Origin: Petrosia ficiformis
Lineage: Eukaryota > Porifera > Demospongiae > Haplosclerida > Petrosiidae
Assembly: GCA_947044365.1 (NCBI GenBank)
Contig: OX345638.1
Location: forward strand, 901,701-965,700
DNA: 64,000 bases
Direction: 5' to 3'
In this document: in pieces, positions 22,191 to 34,589 of the stretch
Numbering within the stretch: position 1 is the first letter of the stretch
How the letters are laid out: the number at the start of each line of letters is the position of its first letter
Position numbers and translations under genes: made by a program
The notes under the pieces: model-generated
What the model was told of the DNA's origin: nothing
Database searches by the model: none
What the model saw: the letters and a program-made list of their open reading frames with translations, nothing else

Positions 22191-25100
22191 CTTAATCCAT
22201 ATAACCTTCATCTTCATACTGTGATACATACATTACTGTGAATCTACTAGGAAGTGAGTAGAATATTGATTTTTTAGTTATGTATATATGTCAATGTTAA
22301 TTGTATTTCACAACACTTTTACTATTGTATTCCTTCTAACATACAATATTGTATAGTTATGTATATCATTAAATGTGATCTTTTCTTAATCCGACATAAC
22401 CTTCATCTTCATACTGTGATACATACATTACTGTGAATCTACTAGGAAGTGAGTAGAATATTGATTGTATAGTTATGTATATCATTTAACAATAATTAAA
22501 TGTGATCTTTTCTTAATCCACATAACCTTCATCTTCATACTGTGATACATACATTACTGTGAATCTACTAGCGAGTGAGTAGAATATTGATCGTATAGTT
22601 ATGTGTATCATTTAACAATAATTAAATGTGATCTTTTCTTAATCCACATAACCTTCATCTTCATACTGTGATACATACATTACTGTGAATCTACTAGCGA
22701 GTGAGTAGAATATTGATTGTATAGTTATGTATATCATTTAACAATAATTAAATGTGATCTTTTCTTAATCCGACATAACCTTCATCTTCATACTGTGATA
22801 CATACATTACTGTGAATCTACTAGCGAGTGAGTAGAATATTGATTGTATAGTTATGTATATCATTTAACAATAATTAAATGTGATCTTTTCTTAATCCAC
22901 ATAACCTTCATCTTCATACTGTGATACATACATTACTGTGAATCTACTAGCTGGTGAGTAGAATATTGATCGTATAGTTATGTGTATCATTTAACAATAA
23001 TTAAATGTGATCTTTTCTTAATCCGACATAACCTTCATCTTCATACCGTGATACATACATTACTGTGAATCTACTAGTGGGTGAGTAGAATATTAAATGT
23101 ATAGTTATGTATATCATTTAACAATAATTAAATGTGATCTTTTCTTAATCCACATAACCTTCATCTTCATACTGTGATACATACATTACTGTGAATCTAC
23201 TAGTGGGTGAGTAGAATATTAAATGTATAGTTATGTGTATCATTTAACAATGATTAAATGTGATCTTTTCTTAATCCGACATAACCTTCATCTTCATACT
23301 GTGATACTACATTACTGTGAATCTACTAGGAAGTGAGTAGAATGTTGATTGTATAGTTATGTACATGTATATCATTAAATGTGATCTTTTCTTAATCCGA
23401 CATAACCTTCATCTTCATACTGTGATACTACATTACTGTGAATCTACTAGGAAGTGAGTAGAATATTGATTGTATAGTTATGTATATCATTAAATGTGAT
23501 CTTTTCTTAATCCACATAACCTTCATCTTCATACTGTGATACATACATTACTGTGAATCTACTAGCTGGTGAGTAGAATATTGATTGTATAGTTATGTAT
23601 ATCATTTAACAATGATTAAATGTGATCTTTTCTTAATCCACATAACCTTCATCTTCATACTGTGATACATACATTACTGTGAATCTACTAGCGAGTGAGT
23701 AGAATATTGATTGTATAGTTATGTATATCATTTAACAATAATTAAATGTGATCTTTTCTTAATCCACATAACCTTCATCTTCATACTGTGATACATACAT
23801 TACTGTGAATCTACTAGCGAGTGAGTAGAATATTGATTGTATAGTTATGTATATCATTTAACAATAATTAAATGTGATCTTTTCTTAATCCGACATAACC
23901 TTCATCTTCATACTGTGATACTACATTACTGTGAATCTACTAGGAAGTGAGTAGAATGTTGATTGTATAGTTATGTATATCATTAAATGTGATCTTTTCT
24001 TAATCCACATAACCTTCATCTTCATACTGTGATACATACATTACTGTGAATCTACTAGCTGGTGAGTAGAATATTGATTGTATAGTTATGTATATCATTT
24101 AACAATGATTAAATGTGATCTTTTCTTAATCCACATAACCTTCATCTTCATACTGTGATACATACATTACTGTGAATCTACTAGGAAGTGAGTAGAATAT
24201 TGATTGTATAGTTATGTATATCATTTAACAATAATTAAATGTGATCTTTTCTTAATCCACATAACCTTCATCTTCATACCGTGATACATACATTACTGTG
24301 AATCTACTAGCTGGTGAGTAGAATATTGATTGTATAGTTATGTATATCATTTAACAATGATTAAATGTGATCTTTTCTTAATCCACATAACCTTCATCTT
24401 CATACTGTGATACTACATTACTGTGAATCTACTAGCTGGTGAGTAGAATATTGATTGTATAGTTATGTATATCATTTAACAATGATTAAATGTGATCTTT
24501 TCTTAATCCACATAACCTTCATCTTCATACTGTGATACTACATTACTGTGAATCTACTAGGAAGTGAGTAGAATATTGATTGTATAGTTATGTATATCAT
24601 TTAACAATAATTAAATGTGATCTTTTCTTAATCCACATAACCTTCATCTTCATACTGTGATACATACATTACTGTGAATCTACTAGTGGGTGAGTAGAAT
24701 ATTGATCGTATAGTTATGTATATCATTTAACAATAATTAAATGTGATCTTTTCTTAATCCGACATAACCTTCATCTTCATACTGTGATACTACATTACTG
24801 TGAATCTACTAGGAAGTAAGTAGAATGATGATTGTATAGTTATGTATATCATTAAATGTGATCTTTTCTTAATCCACATAACCTTCATCTTCATACTGTG
24901 ATACATACATTACTGTGAATCTACTAGCTGGTGAGTAGAATATTGATTGTATAGTTATGTATATCATTTAACAATAATTAAATGTGATCTTTTCTTAATC
25001 CGACATAACCTTCATCTTCATACCGTGATACTACATTACTGTGAATCTACTAGGAAGTGAGTAGAATGTTGATTGTATAGTTATGTATATCATTAAATGT

Positions 25101-27930
25101 GATCTTTTCTTAATCCACATAACCTTCATCTTCATACTGTGATACTACATTACTGTGAATCTACTAGGAAGTGAGTAGAATATTGATTGTATAGTTATGT
25201 ATATCATTTAACAATAATTAAATGTGATCTTTTCTTAATCCACATAACCTTCATCTTCATACTGTGATACATACATTACTGTGAATCTACTAGCGAGTGA
25301 GTAGAATATTGATCGTATAGTTATGTGTATCATTTAACAATAATTAAATGTGATCTTTTCTTAATCCACATGACCTTCATCTTCATACTGTGATACATAC
25401 ATTACTGTGAATCTACTAGCAAGTGAGTAGAATATTGATCGTATAGTTATGTGTATCATTTAACAATAATTAAATGTGATCTTTTCTTAATCCACATAAC
25501 CTTCATCTTCATACTGTGATACTACATTACTGTGAATCTACTAGGAAGTGAGTAGAATATTGATTGTATAGTTATGTATATCATTTAACAATAATTAAAT
25601 GTGATCTTTTCTTAATCCACATAACCTTCATCTTCATACTGTGATACATACATTACTGTGAATCTACTAGCGAGTGAGTAGAATATTGATCGTATAGTTA
25701 TGTGTATCATTTAACAATAATTAAATGTGATCTTTTCTTAATCCACATAACCTTCATCTTCATACTGTGATACATACATTACTGTGAATCTACTAGCGAG
25801 TGAGTAGAATATTGATCGTATAGTTATGTATATCATTTAACAATAATTAAATGTGATCTTTTCTTAATCTGACATAACCTTCATCTTCATACTGTGATAC
25901 ATACATTACTGTGAATCTACTAGGAAGTGAGTAGAATATTGATTGTATAGTTATGTATATCATTTAACAATAATTAAATGTGATCTTTTCTTAATCCACA
26001 TAACCTTCATCTTCATACTGTGATACATACATTACTGTGAATCTACTAGCGAGTGAGTAGAATATTGATCGTATAGTTATGTGTATCATTTAACAATAAT
26101 TACATGTGATCTTTTCTTAATCCGACATAACCTTCATCTTCATACTGTGATACTACATTACTGTGAATCTACTAGGAAGTGAGTAGAATGTTGATTGTAT
26201 AGTTATGTATATCATTTAACAATAATTAAATGTGATCTTTTCTTAATCCGACATAACCTTCATCTTCATACTGTGATACTACATTACTGTGAATTTACTA
26301 GGAAGTGAGTAGAATGTTGATTGTATAGTTATGTATATCATTTAACAATAATTAAATGTGATCTTTTCTTAATCCGACATAACCTTCATCTTCATACTGT
26401 GATACTACATTACTGTGAATCTACTAGGAAGTGAGTAGAATGTTGATTGTATAGTTATGTATATCATTTAACAATAATTAAATGTGATCTTTTCTTAATC
26501 CGACATAACCTTCATCTTCATACCGTGATACTACATTACTGTGAATCTACTAGGAAGTGAGTAGAATGTTGATTGTATAGTTATGTATATCATTAAATGT
26601 GATCTTTTCTTAATCCACATAACCTTCATCTTCATACTGTGATACTACATTACTGTGAATCTACTAGGAAGTGAGTAGAATATTGATTGTATAGTTATGT
26701 ATATCATTTAACAATAATTAAATGTGATCTTTTCTTAATCCACATAACCTTCATCTTCATACTGTGATACATACATTACTGTGAATCTACTAGCGAGTGA
26801 GTAGAATATTGATCGTATAGTTATGTGTATCATTTAACAATAATTAAATGTGATCTTTTCTTAATCCACATAACCTTCATCTTCATACTGTGATACATAC
26901 ATTACTGTGAATCTACTAGCGAGTGAGTAGAATATTGATCGTATAGTTATGTGTATCATTTAACAATAATTAAATGTGATCTTTTCTTAATCCACATAAC
27001 CTTCATCTTCATACTGTGATACTACATTACTGTGAATCTACTAGGAAGTGAGTAGAGTATAGTTATGTATATCATTTAACAATAATTAAATGTGATCTTT
27101 TCTTAATCCACATAACCTTCATCTTCATACTGTGATACATACATTACTGTGAATCTACTAGCGAGTGAGTAGAATATTGATCGTATAGTTATGTGTATCA
27201 TTTAACAATAATTAAATGTGATCTTTTCTTAATCCACATAACCTTCATCTTCATACTGTGATACATACATTACTGTGAATCTACTAGCGAGTGAGTAGAA
27301 TATTGATCGTATAGTTATGTGTATCATTTAACAATAATTAAATGTGATCTTTTCTTAATCCGACATAACCTTCATCTTCATACTGTGATACATACATTAC
27401 TGTGAATCTACTAGGAAGTGAGTAGAATATTGATTGTATAGTTATGTATATCATTTAACAATAATTAAATGTGATCTTTTCTTAATCCACATAACCTTCA
27501 TCTTCATACTGTGATACATACATTACTGTGAATCTACTAGCGAGTGAGTAGAATATTGATCGTATAGTTATGTGTATCATTTAACAATAATTAAATGTGA
27601 TCTTTTCTTAATCCGACATAACCTTCATCTTCATACTGTGATACTACATTACTGTGAATCTACTAGGAAGTGAGTAGAATGTTGATTGTATAGTTATGTA
27701 TATCATTTAACAATAATTAAATGTGATCTTTTCTTAATCCGACATAACCTTCATCTTCATACTGTGATACTACATTACTGTGAATTTACTAGGAAGTGAG
27801 TAGAATGTTGATTGTATAGTTATGTATATCATTTAACAATAATTAAATGCGATCTTTTCTTAATCCGACATAACCTTCATCTTCATACTGTGATACATAC
27901 ATTACTGTGAATCCACTAGGAAGTGAGTAG
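22190..27930. repeat. Satellite array, ~126-bp monomer, ~45-48 copies, with a 1.5-kb higher-order repeat
   Basis: Each monomer carries CATAACCTTCATCTTCATAC, ACATTACTGTGAATCTACTA and GTATAGTTATGTATATCATT. Variants alternate: TCCACATA or TCCGACATA; ATACATACAT or ATACTACAT; GGAAGTG, GCGAGTG, GCTGGTG or GTGGGTG; with or without a TTTAACAATAA block. Sequence around 25000-25500 repeats almost perfectly 1500 bp later (26500-27000), defining a higher-order unit of about a dozen monomers. It lies in the predicted long intron of the Roc gene. Confidence 0.93.
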
Positions 27931-28659
27931 AAGTTTAATTATTTGAATCTTAATGCCATTACGTTTCATCAACAATTGCAACTTGAAATGAAACACTAAT
28001 GTAATAGAAAAGAAGAGGTATGTACACTAATGACATTCTTTTGTATGGTAGCCTGTTTTTTTTTACAGTATCAGAGTACACACTTACATGTGTTCAAATA
28101 GTAATCCCATTATTCTTTCAATGCACTACCATTCATTGTAATCTCACTATTATTCCAATGTACTACATTTAGTCTTGTTTACATGACCTGGTTTAATCAT
28201 GGTGATTTAAAGTTGCAAAAATAATATATTTCAATGAATTGTGTATGCATTTGCATGCTCTAATAATTGAACTATTTTATTAATGAGCTTAATAAAGTCT
28301 CTGTGATATAGTCTTTAGGAAAGAGACATGTAGTGTACTAGAACTAGCCTGGCGGGTTTCTCTTTCTTCAGTAGTACTAACACTAAGTATACTGACATCA
28401 CTCCCAATACTAGTAGTGATTTGTATTTTTTAGCAGCGCACCATATAATATCAGGAGGGGCAAAAACAACTTTCCAAGCCTAACTGTTACATACACTTAG
28501 GTAGAATATTATGATTATGTCTCAAACTTTAACAATTGTTTGCGTGTACTCATCATATGTGGTTTAAATAAATTGTTAAGAGAATGTGTACATAAGGATT
28601 ACTGCATGTGTGTATCAACTTGATGTTAATATTCCATGATAATTTATTTGTCATTTCAG
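27931..28659. other. Unique intronic DNA between the satellite and the Roc exon
   Basis: AT-rich sequence without a clear exon. It ends with a good acceptor (TTTGTCATTTCAG at 28647-28659). An in-frame ATG at 28608 precedes this acceptor and lies in intron sequence, so I do not use it as the start. Confidence 0.5.
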
Positions 28660-31600
28660 CTTATGAAAATGCTCTCTCAAAAGGAGAATGTGATGTAGCA
28701 TATACTCGTGTCATGTTACTAGGTCCAGCTGGTGTGGGGAAATCAAGTCTGAAGCGTGGACTTATGAACTTAAAATTCAAGCGAAAGACTAACAGTACCA
28801 TTGTTGCAGATGTTCAGTCTGTACGACCTGTAGAATACAATTGGGCTAGTGCTATATTACGAAGTAAACAATTGAAAGATGTAACACCAGATGATGAACT
28901 CCATGAATTAGCTCAGTTAGTATTCAGAGTCTATAAAACCCACAGGAGTGTTGGCACAGCAGCAGCTGGTAATTTTCCTTCGTTACCATCATTTCCAGAG
29001 AGGAATATTGAGGCATTGGAAGTAGCATCAGTAACTAAATCCATATCAGACGCAATAAACCTAGCACAGAAAATGACACATGATGATGTTGAGCTTACAC
29101 CATTATTTCACATTTGGGACTGTGGAGGTCAACCAGTGTTCCTGGAGGTACTACCAGCCTTTCTCACTTCTCGTACCATGTTTCTCCTCCTCTTTGATGC
29201 ATCAAAAGATTTGAATAGTAGATGGACATCTGTACAATATCTGCAAGGAAGAAAGATTCTAGGTGAAAAAGTCAACATTACCATAATAGAGCTCTTACAG
29301 AAGTGGATGTCAAGTATCCATGCCCATTTTACAAGAATCGATGAAAAGGGAGCTTTACTTGAATATCCTCGTATTGTTGCTATTGGCAGTCGAGGGGATA
29401 AGTTGACAGCAAAGAAGAAGAACAAAGTCAAGGAAGATCTTAAGAGTAAATTAGAAAGTGCAGCTTTTGGAGAAGTTGTGAAGAGAGTCTGTATTGTTGA
29501 TAATACTACAGCTGGAAAAGGAAAGAAAGAAGATGAAACATATGAATATCTACGGAAAGAGATCTATGAGTTTGCTTCTAAGAAGCTAATTGTTAAAACA
29601 CCGGTCACATGGGTTCTTTTTCGGAAGGTTTTACAAGTGTTGGTGAGAGAGTCAAAAAAGAATGTTGTCACACTCGAATATGCATGTGCTGTTGGTGCAG
29701 CTTCCAAGATTAATCCTGAAGATGTTCTTGTAGCTCTCATGTTCTACCATGAGCTAGGTGTGGTTTTATTCTACCCTCACATTGAAGGTCTTAGAGATAA
29801 GGTCATTCTCAGTCCAAAGTGGTTTGTAGATTGCCTTGGTAAAGTCCTTACACTACCAGAAAACGAAGATTGTGAGCATCTACAATTGTGGAAACTGCTT
29901 CGTGAGAAAGGTATCTTAGTCCAGCCTCTGTATGTAGCTGCATGGAAAGATTGTGAGGGTATTGACCCTGAGGAAACAATGCAGCTTCTAGTTAACTTTC
30001 ATTTAGCTGCAGAAGTCAAAACAGAAGAATATCATGACTCCAGTGTCAAGCAATTCTTCGTACCAGCTGTACTACCAGCATTTACAGAAGACTATTCCTC
30101 TGTTCCTCCTGGATATCATTTGAAAGCTACTTCTCTACACATCACATTTGCCACTGGTTATGTGACTCCAGGTTTCTTCATACGTCTTGTTGCCATCATG
30201 GCTGGATCTCCAGAATGCCAGCTGTTCTATCATAAAACTATACCAATATATCATAATCGAATCACTTTTCGGTTTGGAGATCCCCCAGTTGATCATGTGA
30301 TTCTTACAGAAATGTCTCCTGCAGTTCAAGTAGATGTTCTTCGTTATGTGGCAACTGGTACTATTCCAATGCAGACACTTTGCCACAATTTAAAGGTATG
30401 AATTCACATTCCCGTTAAATGTTATGAAATCATTATTAACCGTAAACATCATGCGCTGTGATATAATATTCTACAGTATATTAGAAATATATTTAACAAC
30501 AACTATATATAATATGGTTTTAGTAGGAACGCAGTTAAAGTTGAACCCAATCACTGGACCTTTATTTTAATTTTTTTTTCTATAATATTATACTTATAAT
30601 TGATGCACTTTTGCATGTTTAGAACAATAATTTATATAATTATGATCTTATATCACAGGAATTTCTGGAAACTTGCTGTCAGAAAGTAGAAGAATGCCTC
30701 CAGTCCATTACACATTCTCATTTTGGTATTGATGATGGATCTACTCGTGTTTGTAAAATACGAAGAGAATTCAAATTCCTATGTTGTAACCCCAAGTGTA
30801 AGTCATCATCTGAGCCTCATTATCTAGTCCCGTCACCCAAAGGTCAAACATCTGACCTTCCTCTCCTTTGCGAAGCAAGCACAATTTATCGAAAGCCCAC
30901 TCCTGAAGAAATGTATTGGTTTCCTGAAGAAACTCAAGTAAGTCAGACATTGTTATATCTGAACATCAATTAGTTAACATATTTGATATCCTAGCAGCCA
31001 CACATAACAATATCTGGTACATCAGTAAGTTTCAGTAGTGTATTTAAATGTTATCATAGTATATTATACATATATTTATTATTATCATATTCAGTCACAG
31101 ATGCTGTCTGTCACCAGTGATAACACTGAATCTCCATCTTTCCCTTCCTTACCTCAACTGGTAAATCCTGATGATTCTGTTAGTGAACTAGAGCTAATAA
31201 AGTGTAGTTGCTACTTACATCATAAGTTACCAGAACTTTCAATTCTTCTTAATGTTTCCGATGACAAAGTAAAGGAAATGAAGGGAAGATTCAAAACATC
31301 ACAACTGCAAGCTCTTGGACTCCTCAAAAGTACTACATTGACTCGTCGTCAGTTATATGATCTTCTTCAAGCTCTCGAGCTACCAGAAGGAGCTAAGTAT
31401 GTTTAAACAGTTAATTGTATTCTTTGAATAATTGTTTATTTGTGTTCATAGTGAACTCAGAAATGATTCCTCTTCAAATACTAACACACAAAGTGAAAGA
31501 CCAGGTAAATCACATGATATAAATTATTTATCACTATAGCATCAAATATTACCACACGAAGCAGTATCATTTCAAGATGATTTGACTGAGAGGACAGAAG

Positions 31601-33815
31601 AGTTGTGTACTGACACAAAACATCAACATCATGGTCAGTAAACAATGACACTGTATATGTTGTAACCTTGAGTGTAAGTCATCATCTGAGCCTCATTATA
31701 TAGTCCCATCACCCAAAGGTCAAACATCTGACCTTCCTCTCCTTGGCAAAGCAAGCACAATTTATCGAAAGCCCACTCTTGAAAAAATGTATTGGTTTCC
31801 TGGAAGAACTCGAGTAAGTCAGACATTGTTATATCTGAACATCAATTAGTTAACATATTTGATATCCTGGCAGCCACACATGACAATATCTGGTACATCA
31901 GTAAGTTTGAGTAGTGTATTTAAATGTTATCATAGTATATCATATATACATTTATTATTGTCATATTCAGTCACAGATGCCAGTGTTACAGTCTGTCACC
32001 AGTGATAACACTGAATCTCCATCTTTTCCTTCCTCACCTTCTCAACTGGTAAATCATGATGATCGTGTTAGTGATCTAGAGCTAATAAAGTGTAGCCGCT
32101 ACTTACATCATAAGTTACCAGAACTTTCAATTCTTCTTGGTGTTTCCGATGACAAAGTAAAGGAAATGAAGGGAAGATTCAAAACATCACAACTGCAAGC
32201 TCTTGGACTCCTCAAAAGTACTACATTGACCTGTCGTCAGTTATATGACCTTCTTCAAGCTCTTGAGCTACCAGAAGCAGCTAAGTATGTTTAAACAGTT
32301 AATTGTATTCTTTAAATAATTGTTTATTTGTGTTCATAGTGAACTCAGAAATGACTCTTCTTCCAGTACTAACACACAAAGTCAAACACCAGGTAAATCA
32401 CGATATAAATTATTTATCACTATAGCATCAAATATTACCACATGAAGCAGTATCATTTCAAGATGATTTGACTGAGAGGACAGGAGAGTTGTTTACTGAC
32501 ACAAAACATCAACATCATGGTCAGTGAACAATGACACTGTATATATGATACATAATGTTTGAAATTATAAATAAATAATTATATGTATATATCGCTATTT
32601 ACTGTTTTTTTTTGCACTATTCAAGGGAAACAAGTGAAGGCTACAGGAAGTGATCATAATGGTTCCAATCCACATCACATTCTCAAGTCACACTTCACAA
32701 GCATTCTTGATGCCATATCAGACACAACAATGCTAGCAAATGATCTCTCATCAGTTAATTTGATCACTGACGCTGTCCAAGATAAGGTTTTAACTACTAC
32801 AAATCTCAGTCGATACGAAAGAGCCAGTATGTTGATGAACGAAGTCCAGCGCTCTCTAAAAGTAAAAGTACTTAATAATTCCAAAAGACTAGAGGCATTT
32901 TGTCATGTCTTTAAAAAACAGAGCAGTGCATCTGTTGAAGTAGCTAGCAGTATGTTGAGAGAGTTAGGTATGTTATGATTATGTAGGAATTAGAAAACTA
33001 ACAAAATTGCAAATTTTGTTGAGAAAGTAATAGTTATAGTACCCCTTAAGCCTGGTTCACAATATGATGCAAAGCCTTGTGTCACGTCAATGAGTTGTTT
33101 TGTAAACAAGATATGCTTCCATCAACACCATCAAACACAACACAAGCCAATTTAATGCAAGGATCTACTTCTATCTTGTGTCAGCTGTGTTGCATTTCAT
33201 CAATCAGTTTATCACAACACAATGGACCCAATGCTAGGTTTTGCATCATTTTCTGAACCAGGCTTTACAGTGAAATACGTGTTTTAATGTGGCACGAGGG
33301 TGGGGCTATAAAGTTGAAATTACATAATACATGAGTGAAGCAAGTACATTATGTAATTGAGACCTTCATTGGGCCCACCCAAGTGCCATGTTTAAACACA
33401 TATCGCACTCTAAAAGGTGCTGTAAGTGTTTTATGCATATTGACTTAATGCCATGTGCATTACGTGATTTAAAGTGCTTGCAGGTGATGCCTTTCCTGCA
33501 TTTTCATTGGTCAGAATTTCAATGACGAAATGTAATAATTATAACTCTAATTTCCATGACCTTAACTACCACCAAAAAAAAATTATTGTAATCTTCAATT
33601 TTAGGCTTGGATATCGACCACACTGGTACATTTCCTACAGCATTGGAAATTGATGATAATGAATTAGGAAGATCTGGTATGTACCTTCAATAACGAGTAT
33701 GACACTATAATTTAGGTGTAGTATTTTTAGTTATTTAAACTTTCATTTTAAGGAATTAGAATGATACACATGACTGAATTGATTAAAATTAATTTTTGTA
33801 GATCATACTCATTGA
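28660..33815 (+). CDS. Roc-COR GTPase with death domain and CARD-like domain
   Basis: Exons 28660-30395, 30659-30937, then either 31095-31396 + 31452-31504 or 31971-32284 + 32340-32392, then 32626-32967, 33605-33676 and 33802-33815 (TGA). The large exon encodes a Roc GTPase: P-loop GPAGVGKSS at residues 22-30 of the exon, Walker B/G3 WDCGGQ at about 153-158, G4-like SRGDK at 244-248, then a COR-type region. Exon 30659 adds a Cys-containing segment (CCNPKC). The next exon pair encodes a death domain (LELIKC..YLHHKLPELSILL..SDDKVKEMKGRF). Exon 32626 encodes a six-helix, CARD-like fold (SHFTSILDAISDTTMLANDL, then MLMNEVQRSLK, FCHVFKKQ). The combination suggests a cytosolic GTP-switch scaffold in apoptosis or innate signalling; partners are unknown. 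An optional exon (about 32438-32519, acceptor GAAG, donor GTCAGT) would also keep frame. Domain calls are by eye; the CARD-like assignment is the least sure. Confidence 0.85.
30783..32527 (+). repeat. Tandem duplication (~880 bp) of the death-domain cassette
   Basis: 30783-31640 is repeated at about 31660-32527. The unit contains the end of exon 30659-30937, the death-domain exon, a short linker exon and an optional exon. The second copy's leading piece (31663-31812) keeps the reading frame and donor but has no acceptor, so it is an orphan exon remnant. The two death-domain copies differ by a few residues (for example LLNVSDDK versus LLGVSDDK, TRRQ versus TCRQ) and by an inserted PVLQ and a few linker residues. 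Confidence 0.9.
33049..33264. mobile_element. PIF/Harbinger-like MITE
   Basis: Inverted ends AGCCTGGTTCA and TGAACCAGGCT, flanked by TTA on both sides (33046-33048 and 33265-33267). A 3-bp TWA duplication is the Harbinger signature. Located in the intron before the last exons of the Roc gene. Confidence 0.6.
33280..33412. mobile_element. Inverted-repeat element (TTTAAACAC type)
   Basis: TACGTGTTTTAATGTGGCAC and, in reverse, AGTGCCATGTTTAAACACAT flank about 70 bp with a smaller inverted pair (TACATAAT / ATTATGTA). Probably a decayed MITE; no coding capacity. Confidence 0.5.
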
Positions 33816-33865
33816 ATCAGAAACCAGAAAAGAACCAACGAATTCATTTCAAATGCTGTCTCCAG

Positions 33866-33871
33866 AATAAA
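33866..33871 (+). terminator. Poly(A) signal of the Roc death-fold gene
   Basis: AATAAA, 51 nt after the TGA at 33813-33815. Confidence 0.6.
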
Positions 33872-34009
33872 CAAGAAAATGTTGTTTTTTTTTTAATTAT
33901 ATATAATTATGTATTGTAATTATTAGTGACACAAAAACCTCTTTTAATATCAAATGTTTTGTAGATAGTACTTTGATGTTTGAAAAACTAAAACAGAAAA
34001 GAATACTAG

Positions 34010-34222
34010 TTAATATAGTATATAGTACAGGGGACTTCCTGTCACTCGCATGAGATTCTCTATTTGATTCATCTCTGATTCTAAATTGCGTAAAGGAGTA
34101 GTTGTCTTCTTTCCATCTTTAGAAGGCCACTTTTTGGAAACAGGACTTGGATTGGCAAAATCCACATACATAATGTAGTGAATGGAACACATCTTTGAAT
34201 ACTCCCTATATAAATAACAGTT
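34010..34222 (-). CDS. Unassigned minus-strand open exon
   Basis: Behind an acceptor-like TTATATAG an open frame runs to a TAA at about 34010. It encodes a basic, non-repetitive peptide with MYVDFANPSPVSKKWPSKDG and then LRNLESEMNQIENLMR, ending GSPLYYILY. Composition and splice context look like a real terminal exon, or a short gene starting at Met 34192. I do not recognise the protein and found no partner exon in 34230-35150. A GTGACA donor after NLMR is possible. Confidence 0.35.
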   Translation of the reverse strand, partial: NCYLYREYSKMCSIHYIMYVDFANPSPVSKKWPSKDGKKTTTPLRNLESEMNQIENLMRVTGSPLYYILY

Positions 34223-34261
34223 ATTTTATATGAGGAGAATGAACAAACGACAGAGTTCATA

Positions 34262-34309
34262 CTGAAATGATAATCAGGTATGTAGGTACATAACTGATTA
34301 TCATTTCAG
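34262..34309. repeat. Near-perfect 48-bp palindrome
   Basis: CTGAAATGATAATCAGGTAT... pairs with 34287-34309 over 22 of 23 positions with a 2-base centre. It sits in the spacer between the Roc gene and ALG9. Confidence 0.8.
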
Positions 34310-34589
34310 CCATTTCATTAGCTGTAAGATTTATTTTGACGTATCTCCTAAGGAGAGTATGAGACATATAAGAAGAGGAACTGAGACTGTATCAACAATC
34401 ACACTAGAATTTTTTGCAGAAATTATCAGTATTCAGCTTATGTACAGTGCGGGATAAACTTTACTACCCCGAGATGGTATATACTAACATATACTGCTCT
34501 AACTGGCTATACAAACCACAAAGTTTTGACATTAATAATAGACCAACATACACTAATATACACATTATGAATTAATGACTGATCAATCC

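Noticed and set aside
22190..27930. A CRISPR-like or prokaryotic repeat array
   Set aside because: Units are contiguous, with no unique spacers, in a eukaryotic intronic context.
28608..28659. ATG at 28608 as start of the Roc gene
   Set aside because: The residues before AYENALSKG are encoded by intron sequence ending in a strong CATTTCAG acceptor, and upstream exons fit the phase.
31663..31812. A second coding copy of the exon before the death domain
   Set aside because: The copied segment lacks the 5' part and any usable acceptor; including it would need an unseen splice site, so it is treated as a remnant.
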